Shown piece by piece: positions 1-8,640 of a stretch of DNA of 48,540 nt (position 1 is the first letter of the stretch; every line of letters starts with the position of its first letter). The notes below the pieces were generated by a model that was not told the DNA's origin, ran no database searches, and saw nothing but the letters and a program-made list of their open reading frames with translations. The stretch comes from an uncultured Oscillospiraceae bacterium (lineage in GTDB: Bacteria > Bacillota > Clostridia > Oscillospirales > Oscillospiraceae). The stretch spans positions 1-48,540 of the forward strand of contig CAKTRT010000006.1 in the NCBI GenBank assembly GCA_934597535.1, written 5' to 3'. Both the position numbers and the translations under genes were made by a program.

Positions 1-65
1 ACAGGACTCGAACCTGTGACCCCATGCACGTCAAGCATGTGCTCTACCAGCTGAGCTAACCGCGC
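1..65 (-). tRNA. tRNA-Val (GAC anticodon), 3' end cut by window edge
   Basis: Read on the minus strand this gives an acceptor 5' strand GCGCGGT, TA, a D-arm closed by GCTC/GAGC, an anticodon stem CATGC/GCATG around the loop TTGACGT, and a T-arm ACAGG-TTCGAGT-CCTGT. The anticodon is GAC, which reads valine GUC. The 3' acceptor strand lies outside the window, so the gene is partial. It has its own promoter at 81-109. Confidence 0.93.
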
Positions 66-80
66 GAACCGAACAGTAGC

Positions 81-109
81 ATATTACTATACTTATCGTC
101 AGTTGTCAA
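81..109 (-). promoter_or_regulatory. Sigma-A promoter of the tRNA-Val gene
   Basis: On the minus strand TTGACA (104-109) and TAATAT (81-86) are separated by 17 bp, about 16 bp upstream of the tRNA 5' end. The -35 box is a perfect consensus, as expected for a stable-RNA promoter. Confidence 0.75.
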
Positions 110-248
110 GTCCTTTTTCAAAGAAACACAAATTTTGCGCCGCAAAAGATACTATTTATAGCATACGCCGCAGCCGTGCAAAAGTAAAGACGGGAAAATA
201 GCAGAAATTAGGTCTCCTTTTTCAGTCAATTTTCAGCGGCGGCTTTTC

Positions 249-277
249 TTGTCAAGCGCGCGCGAGTTCTATATAAT
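249..277 (+). promoter_or_regulatory. Sigma-A promoter of the DUF1846 gene
   Basis: TTGTCA (249-254), a 17-bp spacer and a perfect TATAAT (272-277), 45 bp before the ATG at 322. The promoter position also argues against the in-frame TTG at 289, which would fall close to the transcription start. Confidence 0.75.
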
Positions 278-321
278 GAGTTCATATTTTGTACGGAAGA
301 GAGAATGGGGTGCTTTTTACG

Positions 322-1806
322 ATGGGAACGATTGGCTTTGACAACGACAAATACCTTTCCTTGCAGTCCGCGCACATCCGCGAGCGGATCAGCCAGTTTG
401 GCGGCAAGCTGTACCTCGAGTTCGGCGGCAAGCTTTTTGATGATTACCATGCCTCGCGCGTGCTGCCCGGCTTCCAGCCCGACAGCAAGATCCGCATGCT
501 CCAGCAGCTGCGCGACGATGTGGAGATCGTCATTGCCGTCAATGCCGGCGACATCGAGAAGAACAAGGTGCGCGGCGATCTCGGCATCACCTACGACGAC
601 GACTGCCTGCGCCTGATCGACGCCTTTCGCTCTCTCGGCCTTTATGTTGGCGGCGTATGCATCACGCAGTACGCGGGGCAGAATGCAGCGGACGCCTTTA
701 TCAAGCGTCTCAACGCGCTCGGCGTGCGAAACTACCTGCACTATCCCATCGCCGGGTACCCCTCTGACGTGGCCCACATCGTCAGCGACGATGGCTTTGG
801 CCGCAACGAGTATATCGAAACGACGCACTCCCTCGTGGTCGTCACCGCGCCGGGTCCCGGCAGCGGCAAAATGGCGACCTGCCTCTCCCAGCTCTACCAC
901 GAGCATAAGCACGGCGTCAGTGCGGGCTACGCCAAGTTTGAGACCTTCCCCATCTGGAACCTGCCGCTCAAGCACCCCGTAAACCTCGCCTACGAGGCCG
1001 CGACCGCGGACCTCGACGATGTGAACATGATCGACCCGTTCCACCTCGAGGCCTACGGCGAAACGACTGTAAACTACAACCGCGACGTGGAGATCTTCCC
1101 CGTCCTGCGCGCCATCTTCGAGCGCATCTCCGGCAAGTGCCCCTACCAGTCCCCCACCGACATGGGCGTTAACATGGCGGGCAACTGCATCATCGATGAC
1201 GAGGTCTGCCGTCAGGCCTCGCGCATGGAGATCCTGCGCCGCTACTACGCCGCGCAGGTCGAAGTGGCCCGTGGCGTGGCGGACAGCTGCCAGCTGCGCA
1301 AGCTTGAGCTTGTCATGCAGCAGGCGGATGTGACGAGCGCACTCTGCCCCGCCGTAGCCGCCGCGCTGCAAAAGGCAGAGGAGACCGGTGCTCCCGCCGG
1401 CGCGATGATACTGCCGGACGGCCGCGTCATCACAGGCAAGACCTCTTCCCTGCTCGGTGCGTCGGCAGCGCTGCTCTTGAATGCGCTCAAAGCCATGGCC
1501 GGTATCCGCAAGGATCTTGATCTCATCTCCAATCAGGTCATCGAGCCGATCTCCGCGCTCAAGATCCAGTCCCTCGGCCACCACAACCCGCGCCTGCACT
1601 CTGATGAAGTGCTCATCGCGCTGGCGATCTCCGCACTGACCAATCCGCTGGCCGACATGGCGCGCGCCCAGCTCGGCACGCTGCGCGGCTGTGATGCGCA
1701 CTTCTCCGTCATCATCTCGGAGGAGGACATCAAGCTCTACAAGCGCCTTGGCATTTACGTCAGCTGCGAGCCGAAGTACGAATACAAACGCCTTTACCAC
1801 AAATAA
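322..1806 (+). CDS. DUF1846 (UPF0371) family protein
   Basis: A 494-residue protein that opens with GFDNDKYLSLQSAHIRERI and continues FGGKLYLEFGGKLFDDYHA, RVLPGFQPDSKI and a glycine-rich APGPGSGK stretch near residue 180, the pattern of the DUF1846 family at its usual length of about 495-500. The family is widespread in Firmicutes, cytoplasmic, and has no established reaction; the GPGSGK segment resembles a phosphate-binding loop but that is only a resemblance. ATG 322 is chosen over an upstream TTG at 289 because GGGGTG lies 9 bp before it and the promoter sits at 249-277. A 12-bp hairpin follows the stop, and a pseudouridine-kinase-like gene comes next in the same direction. Confidence 0.88.
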   Translation: MGTIGFDNDKYLSLQSAHIRERISQFGGKLYLEFGGKLFDDYHASRVLPGFQPDSKIRMLQQLRDDVEIVIAVNAGDIEKNKVRGDLGITYDDDCLRLIDAFRSLGLYVGGVCITQYAGQNAADAFIKRLNALGVRNYLHYPIAGYPSDVAHIVSDDGFGRNEYIETTHSLVVVTAPGPGSGKMATCLSQLYHEHKHGVSAGYAKFETFPIWNLPLKHPVNLAYEAATADLDDVNMIDPFHLEAYGETTVNYNRDVEIFPVLRAIFERISGKCPYQSPTDMGVNMAGNCIIDDEVCRQASRMEILRRYYAAQVEVARGVADSCQLRKLELVMQQADVTSALCPAVAAALQKAEETGAPAGAMILPDGRVITGKTSSLLGASAALLLNALKAMAGIRKDLDLISNQVIEPISALKIQSLGHHNPRLHSDEVLIALAISALTNPLADMARAQLGTLRGCDAHFSVIISEEDIKLYKRLGIYVSCEPKYEYKRLYHK

Positions 1807-1811
1807 AAACC

Positions 1812-1840
1812 ACAGTGCGCGGCGGTCTGCCGCGCACTGT
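1812..1840 (+). terminator. GC-rich hairpin between DUF1846 gene and psuK
   Basis: Perfect 12-bp stem ACAGTGCGCGGC / GCCGCGCACTGT with loop GGTCT, starting 5 bp after the DUF1846 stop and ending 24 bp before the psuK ATG. There is no T-run, so it is either a weak terminator or an mRNA-stabilising or processing hairpin between two co-transcribed genes. Confidence 0.5.
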
Positions 1841-1864
1841 TCCAATCAAACAGGAGAGATCATC

Positions 1865-2791
1865 ATGCATAGCAGCACCACCCCCTTTGTCGCCGTCTGC
1901 GGCGGCGTAAACATTGATATCGGCGCACATTCCTTCGCCCCCCTTCGCGCCAAAGACTCCAATCCCGGCAAAGTCGAGCTGAGTCTCGGCGGCGTGGGGC
2001 GCAATATCGCACACAACATGTGTCTTCTGGGCCTGAACGTTGAGCTGCTGACCGCACTCGGCAGCGACTCGCGCGCCGCTCAGGTCGAAGAGAGCTGCAA
2101 AACGCTCGGCATCGGCCTTTCCCATGCTCTCCGTGTGCCCGGCGGCCGCACCTCGACCTACGTATTTGTCGGCGACAGCGATGGTGATATGGCGGTCGCT
2201 GTGGCGGATATGGAGATCTGCGAGCAGCTCACGCCGGGCTACTTTGCCTCGCAGCTGCCGTTTCTCAACAGCGCGGCGGCGGTCGTGCTGGATACGAACC
2301 TTCCGCGCGCCTCGCTGGCTTACCTCACCGAGCGCTGCACCGCGCCGCTTTTTGTCGATCCCGTCTCCACCGCCAAAGCGGAAAAGCTCACAGGGCTGCT
2401 CAGCCGCATTCACACGCTCAAGCCCAACCGCATGGAAGCAGAGCTGCTCTCCGGCGTGAAGATCACAGACGATGCCAGCCTGTGCGCGGCGGCAGATGCA
2501 CTGCTCTCTCAGGGTGTGCAGCGAGTGTTCCTCTCGCTGGGAGCGGACGGTGTGCTTGCCGCGCAGCGCGGCGAAACACAGATCGTCCCCATCTGCCGGG
2601 CTGAGATGGTCAACGCCACAGGCGCGGGCGACGCGATGATGGCCTCGCTCGTGTGGTCGTTCCTCGCAGGCAGGACGCTGGCGGAGAGCGCCGCAGCCGG
2701 GGCGGCCGCTGCCGCCATCGCCGTCGAGAGCGAGGAGACCATCAACCCGAATATGAGCGCCGAGGCGGTCATCGGGCGCATGTCTCGGTAA
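1865..2791 (+). CDS. psuK: PfkB-family kinase, probable pseudouridine kinase
   Basis: A 308-residue ribokinase-like (PfkB) sugar kinase. It shows GGVNIDI near the N terminus, DSNPGKVELSLGGVGRNIAHNMCLLG (around residues 37-62), HTLKPNRMEAELLSG, and the catalytic NATGAGDAMMA near residue 250, where the Asp is the usual catalytic base. The first block closely resembles E. coli PsuK, which phosphorylates pseudouridine to the 5'-phosphate during RNA breakdown. The partner glycosidase gene psuG is not adjacent, so substrate is inferred and another nucleoside is possible. The start at 1865 has AGGAGAG about 6 bp upstream. Confidence 0.8.
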   Translation: MHSSTTPFVAVCGGVNIDIGAHSFAPLRAKDSNPGKVELSLGGVGRNIAHNMCLLGLNVELLTALGSDSRAAQVEESCKTLGIGLSHALRVPGGRTSTYVFVGDSDGDMAVAVADMEICEQLTPGYFASQLPFLNSAAAVVLDTNLPRASLAYLTERCTAPLFVDPVSTAKAEKLTGLLSRIHTLKPNRMEAELLSGVKITDDASLCAAADALLSQGVQRVFLSLGADGVLAAQRGETQIVPICRAEMVNATGAGDAMMASLVWSFLAGRTLAESAAAGAAAAAIAVESEETINPNMSAEAVIGRMSR

Positions 2792-2829
2792 AATGCAGCT
2801 TTCCCCCTGCGCCGCGCAGGGCGCGCGAA

Positions 2830-2861
2830 AAAGGGACCGCTTGTGCGGTCCCTTTCGCTTT
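2830..2861. terminator. Bidirectional terminator between psuK and the DUF4015-like gene
   Basis: Stem AAAGGGACCGC / GCGGTCCCTTT (11 bp, loop TTGT) with T-rich tail to the right and A-rich flank to the left. It serves both psuK (rightward) and the convergent gene ending at 2860. Confidence 0.85.
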
Positions 2862-3948
2862 ATTTTTCAATCAGATAGCTCCCGCTTTCTGTCGGCTCGC
2901 TCACGATTGGCACAAACTCCGTATCATAGGCGCTCATCGCCGCCGCTACGCTCTCCAGCTGCTCCGCCGTGACCGGCACATACACCCGGTCAAATTTCTC
3001 AGCAAGCTCGCTCATCACGATGCCAGTGCGCTCCTCGCTGCCGGCAAGCACAATGTCTGCATCCACACTGACCGAAAGCTTTCCCTTGTAGTCCGCCGCT
3101 TTGAGTGCTGCGCGGATATCATCGCACAGCAGTGCAAGCGCCTCCTGCTGTGTCATCGTGCGCTCATCCGTCTTGATACGGCTCATGCGCCCATCGCGCG
3201 GATAGTGGAAATCATCGAGCAGCAGCTCATCAAAGCCCAGCCCTGCGCATTCCGCCACAACGTCCGTCACGTACTGCCGCGCACCCTGCTTTTCCGGCGC
3301 GAGCCAGTGCGTGCTGTAGGTATCATACCAGACATAGCCTGTCAGCTGGCAGACGGCGGCATCCGTCATATGCGCGTAGGCATACAGGCTGTCATGCAGC
3401 GTGCTGATGCGCGCGATGGTGTAATAGTCCGAGCCGGTGATCCCTTCAATGGCGCTGTGCGCCACACTGCCGCCAGCCACCGCGCCACAGTCGATCGCCC
3501 CCTGCACCTTTGAGTCATACAGCAGCCGGCCGCTCGACTCCTTGAGTCGGACAGCCACAGCATTTGTATCCTCGTCCAGCGCTTCCAGCGCCGCTTCCCA
3601 GCCGTCGTTCAAAACGGTGGCGTCCAGCTCCACCGCGTGTGGATCTGTGACCTCAGGCTGCTCCACCACGATCTCTACATCCGGCGGTACAGTGTCCGCA
3701 TCCCCGCTCTGCTTCGGCACGTCATCTGTCTGCGCCGCCTTTTTCCACGGCAGTTCAAAGCGGAACGAGCCGTCCGCCTCATAGATGATATAACGCTGGG
3801 CAAACAGGAATCCGCAGGCCGCCAGCAGCACCAGCGCCAGCAGCACGGCCAGCCATCTTTTTTCATTCCTGCGCCCGTGATAGCTTGAGTAGCCGCGCGT
3901 TCCACGCACCTTGGCCATCCGCTTCGCCCGCCTTTCCATAGCGATCAT
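2860..3948 (-). CDS. Membrane-anchored glycoside-hydrolase-like protein (DUF4015-type TIM barrel)
   Basis: A 362-residue protein with a basic N terminus, one hydrophobic segment around residues 32-50, an acidic/proline linker (PPDVEIVVEQPEVTDP), and a C-terminal domain with VAVRLKESSGRLLYDSKV, the aromatic strand GYVWYDTYSTHWLAP, FDELLLDDFHYPRDG and LSVSVDAD. These strands are typical of the putative glycosyl hydrolase family DUF4015, where the FDxxRYPxDG-like motif closes a barrel strand. The product is probably extracytoplasmic. LAAC within the hydrophobic run resembles a lipobox, but the hydrophobic run continues past it. Three ATGs (3948, 3939, 3918) are possible; the last has the best ribosome site (GGAAAGGCGG). 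No reaction can be assigned. Confidence 0.6.
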   Translation of the reverse strand: MIAMERRAKRMAKVRGTRGYSSYHGRRNEKRWLAVLLALVLLAACGFLFAQRYIIYEADGSFRFELPWKKAAQTDDVPKQSGDADTVPPDVEIVVEQPEVTDPHAVELDATVLNDGWEAALEALDEDTNAVAVRLKESSGRLLYDSKVQGAIDCGAVAGGSVAHSAIEGITGSDYYTIARISTLHDSLYAYAHMTDAAVCQLTGYVWYDTYSTHWLAPEKQGARQYVTDVVAECAGLGFDELLLDDFHYPRDGRMSRIKTDERTMTQQEALALLCDDIRAALKAADYKGKLSVSVDADIVLAGSEERTGIVMSELAEKFDRVYVPVTAEQLESVAAAMSAYDTEFVPIVSEPTESGSYLIEK

Positions 3949-3971
3949 TTTTGCAACAGTTTACTCGTTTC

Positions 3972-4018
3972 GGGAGAAAAAATCAACAGAAACCTAAGGC
4001 TTCTGTTGATTTTCTCCC
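3972..4018 (-). terminator. Terminator downstream of rpiB (end of the heat-shock/rpiB unit)
   Basis: Long inverted repeat: an 18-bp arm at 4001-4018 (TTCTGTTGATTTTCTCCC on the plus strand) pairs with 3972-3991 with one or two bulged bases; the loop is about 9 nt. It lies 11 bp past the rpiB stop and ends the leftward unit that starts at hrcA. Confidence 0.7.
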
Positions 4019-4028
4019 TTTTGTCGAT

Positions 4029-4466
4029 TCATTCTTGGATCGCGTCCACCAACGCGACGCGGCGTGCGTGGCGGCCGCCCTCAAACCCGGTGGAGAGGAA
4101 CGTCTCGACCATGGCCGCAGCCAGCTTCGGGCCCGTAAAGCCCGCGCCGATGGCAAGCATATTGGCGTTGTTGTGCTGGCGGCAGAGCTGCGCTTCGAGC
4201 GTGTCGGCGCAGTGCGCGCAGCGGATGCCCTTGACCTTGTTCGCCGCGATGGAGATGCCGATGCCGGTGGTGCAGATCACGATGCCGTACGCACACTCCC
4301 CGCTCGCAACAGCGCGTGCCGCCGCCTCGCCGAACACGGGGTAATCGCAGCTGTCGGTCGAATAGGTGCCGCAGTCCTTGACCTCGTGCCCCATGCCGAT
4401 CAGCTGCTTTTTAATGTCTTCCTTCATGGCGTAGCCGCCGTGGTCGCAGCCCAGTGAGATCTTCAT
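4029..4466 (-). CDS. rpiB: Ribose-5-phosphate isomerase B
   Basis: A 145-residue protein of the RpiB/LacAB family, full length. It interconverts ribose 5-phosphate and ribulose 5-phosphate in the cytoplasm. Visible signatures are GCDHGGYAMKEDI at the N terminus, YPVFGEAAARAVASGE, the active-site Cys in VICTTGIGISIAANKVKGIRCA, and RQHNNANMLAIGA. Two small departures from the usual motifs are CTTG for CGTG and HNNAN for HNDAN. AAGGAG precedes the ATG. It is the last gene of a leftward run and lies 22 bp after the histidinol phosphatase gene; a terminator follows. Confidence 0.95.
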   Translation of the reverse strand: MKISLGCDHGGYAMKEDIKKQLIGMGHEVKDCGTYSTDSCDYPVFGEAAARAVASGECAYGIVICTTGIGISIAANKVKGIRCAHCADTLEAQLCRQHNNANMLAIGAGFTGPKLAAAMVETFLSTGFEGGRHARRVALVDAIQE

Positions 4467-4488
4467 AGTCCTTTTCTCCTTTTATCGC

Positions 4489-5295
4489 TCAGATTTTGTG
4501 AAAAATCGGTTTTTTCCGCTCAAATGTGCACACATAGGAAAAGCCGCACGCACGCAGCAGCTCCTGCGTCTCCCTCACATGTCCGCCGACAAATTCCGGC
4601 GTATGCGCATCGGTTCCGACAGTGACGATCTCGCCGCCGAGCGTGCGATAGAGCTTCAGCCATTTCCCGTCCGGCAGCGGCGCGCCGCCGCGGTTGACGT
4701 TGCATTCGATGCCGCGCCCGCCCTCGATCACGGTGCGCAGGATCTGCGCCACCTCGTCTTCAAAGCCGTCAAAGCTCATGTGCATGCCGTGGTTCTCATT
4801 CATGTAGCGCAGCGGCAGCGTCAGATGTCCCAGCACCGAAAATCTGCCGAGCCTGGCCGTCTCCAGCACAAGGCCAAGATAATCCGCGATCTGTGCGCGC
4901 GCCTCCGCCTCCGTGCCGCCGGGCATAAAGTAAAGGTCTGTGTTGCCGTATCTTTCTGACAGCTGGTGCTGCGAACCGATGACAAAATCCAGCTCCGGCA
5001 GCTGTGCAAGCAGCGCATCGGCATACTGCACGTCGCGCGCCGCCTCACCCAGCTCAATGCCCCGCCGGATCACGAGTCTTCCCTCCGCCGCGCGCTCCGC
5101 GCGCGCAAAAGTCTCCTCCCGTCCGGAAAAATCGTGCTCCCAGCGCTCTGTGCCGCCCGATGGGTAAAGATCCACATGATCGGTCAGGCACAGTTCCTGC
5201 AATCCCGCGGCGATCCCGGCACGCACCATGTCCTCCACCGGCGTTTTCGAGTCGAACGACAGCGAACAGTGGGTGTGATAATCGGATAAATACAT
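4489..5295 (-). CDS. hisK: PHP-domain histidinol-phosphatase (HisJ/HisK family)
   Basis: A 268-residue PHP-superfamily metal-dependent phosphatase. The N terminus SDYHTHCSLSFDSKTPVEDMVRAGIAAGLQELCLTDHVD gives the HxH and TDH metal ligands, and IGSQHQL, ECNVNRGG and VTVGTDAHTPEFVG give the later ligands. The family removes phosphate from histidinol phosphate in histidine synthesis. No other his gene is here, so the substrate rests on family resemblance; other PHP phosphoesterase roles remain possible. It starts 9 bp after dnaJ and precedes rpiB, so it probably shares their transcript. Confidence 0.82.
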   Translation of the reverse strand: MYLSDYHTHCSLSFDSKTPVEDMVRAGIAAGLQELCLTDHVDLYPSGGTERWEHDFSGREETFARAERAAEGRLVIRRGIELGEAARDVQYADALLAQLPELDFVIGSQHQLSERYGNTDLYFMPGGTEAEARAQIADYLGLVLETARLGRFSVLGHLTLPLRYMNENHGMHMSFDGFEDEVAQILRTVIEGGRGIECNVNRGGAPLPDGKWLKLYRTLGGEIVTVGTDAHTPEFVGGHVRETQELLRACGFSYVCTFERKKPIFHKI

Positions 5296-5304
5296 TTCTA
5301 CTCG

Positions 5305-6450
5305 TTACAGCTTGAACTTCCCGAAAAAGCTCTTGTTTTCCTCGTAATTTTTCTCGCCCAGCAGCTCGCTGAACTTCCGCAGCGCATCCTTCTGCTCACG
5401 GTTCAGGTTCCTCGGCGTTTCGATGTGCACCGTGACGTACTGGTCGCCGCGGCCGCGGCCATTCAGGCCGGGGATGCCCTTGCCCTTCAGGCGGAACGTC
5501 GTGCCGCTCTGCGTCCCCTCTGGGATGGTGTATTTCACCTTGCCGTCGATCGTCGGGATCTCCAGCTCCGCGCCGAGCGCCGCCTGCGTAAACGTGATGG
5601 GCGCTTCGCACAAAACGCTCGTGCCCTCGCGGCGGAAGATCTCATGCGGACGCACGGACACCACGATCAGCAGGTCGCCCGCAGGGCCGCCGTTTTTGCC
5701 TGCGTTGCCCTGCGCGCGCAGCGAAATGGTCTGCCCGTTGTCGATGCCTGCAGGGATGCTCACCTTGATGGTCTTGCGGTGGCGGATCATACCCTTGCCG
5801 CCGCAGGTGTGGCAGGGCTGATGAATGATCTTGCCCTTGCCGCCGCAGCGCTGGCAGGGCGCCGAAGTGGACATGTAGCCCAGCGGCGTCTGGCGGCGCT
5901 GCTGGATCACGCCGCTGCCGTGGCAGTCGGGGCAGATCTCGGCCGTCGTGCCCTTGGCGCAGCCCGAGCCGCGGCAGTCAGGGCACTGCTCGATGCGGTC
6001 GATGCTGACTTCCTTCTCGCAGCCAAAGGCCGCCTCTTCGAAGCTGATGTTCACGCTCGTGCGCAAACTCTCGCCGCGCTGCGGCGCGTTGGGATTGGCG
6101 CGCGTCCCTCCGCCGAAGCCTCCGCCGAAGAAGCTGCCGAAGATATCGCCGAGGTCGCCGAAGTCGAACCCGCCCGCGCCATAAGCGCCGCCTCCGGCTG
6201 CGCCTGCGCCGTAATTCGGGTCAACGCCCGCAAAGCCGAACTGGTCGTAGCGCGCCTTCTTGTCCGGGTCGCTCAGAACTTCGTTCGCCTCGTTGATCTC
6301 CTTGAACTTCTCCTCAGCTTCCTTGTCGCCGGGATTCATGTCGGGGTGATACTTGCGCGCGAGCTGTTTGTACGCCTTTTTGATCTCTTCTTCCGAAGCG
6401 CCCTTGGAAACGCCGAGCACCTCGTAATAGTCTCTTTTATTTTCAGCCAT
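5305..6450 (-). CDS. dnaJ: Chaperone protein DnaJ
   Basis: A 381-residue type I J-protein. Residues 1-70 form the J domain with the HPD tripeptide (KYHPDMNPG) that stimulates DnaK ATP hydrolysis. Then comes a Gly/Phe-rich linker (residues about 75-115). Next are four zinc-binding repeats ([32 protein letters not shown], residues about 155-225), followed by the C-terminal substrate domains. All eight zinc cysteines are present. It lies 69 bp downstream of dnaK with a small hairpin (6479-6500) in the gap, and is followed after 9 bp by hisK. Confidence 0.98.
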   Translation of the reverse strand: MAENKRDYYEVLGVSKGASEEEIKKAYKQLARKYHPDMNPGDKEAEEKFKEINEANEVLSDPDKKARYDQFGFAGVDPNYGAGAAGGGAYGAGGFDFGDLGDIFGSFFGGGFGGGTRANPNAPQRGESLRTSVNISFEEAAFGCEKEVSIDRIEQCPDCRGSGCAKGTTAEICPDCHGSGVIQQRRQTPLGYMSTSAPCQRCGGKGKIIHQPCHTCGGKGMIRHRKTIKVSIPAGIDNGQTISLRAQGNAGKNGGPAGDLLIVVSVRPHEIFRREGTSVLCEAPITFTQAALGAELEIPTIDGKVKYTIPEGTQSGTTFRLKGKGIPGLNGRGRGDQYVTVHIETPRNLNREQKDALRKFSELLGEKNYEENKSFFGKFKL

Positions 6451-6478
6451 AGACTACGCTCCTAAAAACGCCGCAATC

Positions 6479-6500
6479 GGGGGCAGTATAAACTGTCCCC
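6479..6500 (-). other. Hairpin in the dnaK-dnaJ gap
   Basis: Stem GGGGGCAGT / ACTGTCCCC (9 bp including one G-T pair) with loop ATAA, between dnaK and dnaJ. There is no T-run on the transcribed strand, so it is more likely to affect mRNA processing or partial read-through than full termination. Confidence 0.45.
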
Positions 6501-6519
6501 GCTGCGTCGAATGGTTTTC

Positions 6520-8385
6520 TTACTTCTTGTTGTTGTCGTCGTCATCCACGACCTTGTAGTCAGCATCGTAATACTGCTGACCGTTCGGGCCGGTCTGCGC
6601 GCCGCCGTTTGCGCCGCCCATGTCGGGACCAGCCTGCGCGCCGCCCTGCGGATTGGCCTGCTGATAGAGCTTCTCGCTCATCTGGTAGAACATCTGGGTC
6701 AGCTCTTCGGTCGCGCTCTTGATGGCGTCGGTATCGTCGCCCTTGAGGACTTCCTTCAGCTTGTCGATCCCACTCTGGACCTTGGCCTTCTCGTCCGCGG
6801 GGATCTTGTCGCCCACTTCGCCGAGGGTCTTCTCGCTCTGGTAGACCATCTGGTCGGCCTGGTTGCGGACTTCGACCTTTTCCTTGATCTTGGCGTCCTC
6901 AGCGGCATACTGCTCAGCTTCCTTGACGGCCTTATCAATATCCTCCTTGCTCATGTTGGAGGAAGAGGTGATGGTGATGTGCTGCTCCTTGCCGGTGCCG
7001 AGATCCTTCGCGCTGACGTTCACGATGCCGTTGGCGTCGATATCGAACGTGACCTCGATCTGAGGCACGCCGCGGCGGGCCGGAGCGATGCCGTCGAGGT
7101 GGAAGCGGCCGAGGCTCTTGTTGGCGGCGGCCATCTCGCGCTCGCCCTGCAGCACGTTGACTTCAACGCTCGTCTGGTTATCGGCGGCGGTGGAGAAGAT
7201 CTGGCTCTTCTTCACGGGGATGGTGGTGTTGCGGTCGATGAGCTTGGTGCAAACGCCGCCCATGGTCTCAATGCCGAGGGACAGCGGGGTGACGTCGAGC
7301 AGCAGCAGGCCCTTGACATCGCCGGTCAGAACGCCCGCCTGAAGAGCAGCGCCCATGGCGACGCACTCATCGGGGTTGATGCCCTTGAAGCCTTCCTTGC
7401 CGGTGAGCTTCTTGACCATTTCCTGCACGGCGGGGATACGGCTGGAGCCGCCGACCATCAGGACCTTGTGGATGTCGTTGCCGGTGAGGCCCGCATCGCT
7501 GAGCGCCTGACGGACAGGGCCGGCAGTGGCTTCGACCAGGTGCGCGGTCAGCTCGTTGAACTTGGCGCGCGTGAGGGTCAGGTCGAGGTGCTTCGGGCCG
7601 GTGGCGTCGGCGGTGATATACGGGAGGTTGATGTTGGTGGAGGTCACGCCGGAAAGCTCGATCTTGGCCTTTTCGGCGGCTTCCTTCAGGCGCTGCATGG
7701 CGACCTTATCGCCGGAGAGATCCACGCCGTCGGTGCGCTTGAACTCGCTGACCATCCACTTCATGATGCACTCATCGAAGTCATCGCCGCCGAGGCGGTT
7801 GTTGCCCGCGGTGGCCAGAACCTCAATGACGCCGTCGTCGATATCGAGGATGGAGACATCGAACGTGCCGCCGCCGAGGTCGTAGACCATGACCTTCTGG
7901 CTCTGCTCCTTGTCGACGCCGTAGGCGAGGGCCGCGGCCGTCGGCTCGTTGATGATACGCTTGACCTCGAGGCCGGCGATCTTACCGGCGTCCTTGGTCG
8001 CCTGACGCTGCGCATCGGTGAAGTAAGCGGGAACGGTGATGACGGCTTCGCTCACGGGGCCGCCGAGGTAAGCCTCAGCGTCGCTCTTGAGCTTCTGCAG
8101 GATCATCGCGCTGATCTCCTGCGGGGTGTACTTCTTGCCGTCGACTTCGACTTTATAATCAGAGCCCATCTCGCGCTTGATCGAAGAGATCGTGCGGTCG
8201 GGGTTGGTGATGGCCTGACGCTTTGCGACCTGGCCGACCATACGCTCGCCGGTCTTACTGAACGCGACGACGGACGGGGTGGTGCGGTTGCCTTCGGCGT
8301 TGGGGATGACGACGGCTTCGCCGCCTTCCATCACGGCCACACAAGAGTTGGTAGTACCAAGGTCAATACCGATAACTTTAGACAT
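6520..8385 (-). CDS. dnaK: Chaperone protein DnaK (Hsp70)
   Basis: A 621-residue Hsp70 of Gram-positive length. The nucleotide-binding domain shows [64 protein letters not shown] and [12 protein letters not shown]. The substrate-binding domain follows ([14 protein letters not shown]), then the helical lid and a Gln/Gly/Ala-rich tail ending in a run of Asp, Asn and Lys. It folds and refolds proteins in the cytoplasm with DnaJ and GrpE. TAGGAGG stands before the ATG. It is separated from grpE by an unusually long 262-bp spacer that carries a structured repeat. Confidence 0.99.
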   Translation of the reverse strand: MSKVIGIDLGTTNSCVAVMEGGEAVVIPNAEGNRTTPSVVAFSKTGERMVGQVAKRQAITNPDRTISSIKREMGSDYKVEVDGKKYTPQEISAMILQKLKSDAEAYLGGPVSEAVITVPAYFTDAQRQATKDAGKIAGLEVKRIINEPTAAALAYGVDKEQSQKVMVYDLGGGTFDVSILDIDDGVIEVLATAGNNRLGGDDFDECIMKWMVSEFKRTDGVDLSGDKVAMQRLKEAAEKAKIELSGVTSTNINLPYITADATGPKHLDLTLTRAKFNELTAHLVEATAGPVRQALSDAGLTGNDIHKVLMVGGSSRIPAVQEMVKKLTGKEGFKGINPDECVAMGAALQAGVLTGDVKGLLLLDVTPLSLGIETMGGVCTKLIDRNTTIPVKKSQIFSTAADNQTSVEVNVLQGEREMAAANKSLGRFHLDGIAPARRGVPQIEVTFDIDANGIVNVSAKDLGTGKEQHITITSSSNMSKEDIDKAVKEAEQYAAEDAKIKEKVEVRNQADQMVYQSEKTLGEVGDKIPADEKAKVQSGIDKLKEVLKGDDTDAIKSATEELTQMFYQMSEKLYQQANPQGGAQAGPDMGGANGGAQTGPNGQQYYDADYKVVDDDDNNKK

Positions 8386-8441
8386 AATGTTGTCCTCCTA
8401 AGATCTATCTTAATTTTTTTGTTAACCACTTTATATGTTCA

Positions 8442-8463
8442 TTTCGCGTCCGCAGACGCGAAA
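8442..8463. other. Perfect hairpin upstream of dnaK
   Basis: Inverted repeat TTTCGCGTC / GACGCGAAA (9 bp, loop CGCA), about 57 bp before the dnaK start and inside the grpE-dnaK spacer. There is no T-run; it may mark the 5' edge of a processed dnaK message. Confidence 0.5.
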
Positions 8464-8524
8464 CAAATCCAAATCGTTTTTTCTGACGACAGAAGGTGAA
8501 TTGCCGCAAAGCGGCAAGAGAAGC

Positions 8525-8640
8525 CGCCCTGGGGCGTGCGCGTCAGAAAAAACACATCTCAGCCCTGAAACGTGCGAGCGCAGCGAGTGCGCTGCACAGG
8601 GCTGCAAGCCCTTTCAAAAATGTGTGCCAAACATTTTTGA
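8525..8640 (+). repeat. Structured repeat family 2, copy A (grpE-dnaK spacer)
   Basis: Shares with 10429-10547 the blocks GGGGCGTGCGCGTCAGAA, CTCAGCCC, AAACGTGCG and GTGCGCTGCA. It carries a stem CAGCCCTG/CAGGGCTG (8560-8567 with 8597-8604). An outer stem CACAT/ATGTG (8553-8557 with 8620-8624) competes with a hairpin AAAAATGT/ACATTTTT (8617-8638). It is also flanked by TTGCCGC-AAA-GCGGCAA and a long stem TTCTGACG/CGTCAGAA. Orientation is given by the T-run on the plus strand, opposite to the heat-shock genes around it. No gene is visible in this spacer. Confidence 0.7.

Noticed and set aside
289..321. TTG start for the DUF1846 gene
   Set aside because: It lies only 12 bp after the -10 box, has no ribosome site, and the family starts at the ATG 322.
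226..1845. A 539-residue minus-strand frame opposite the DUF1846 gene
   Set aside because: Shadow; the plus strand has a family match, a promoter and a ribosome site.
6511..8499. A 662-residue plus-strand open frame opposite dnaK
   Set aside because: It is the antisense shadow of dnaK in GC-rich DNA, made of low-complexity His/Asp/Val/Leu sequence without any family signature or ribosome site.
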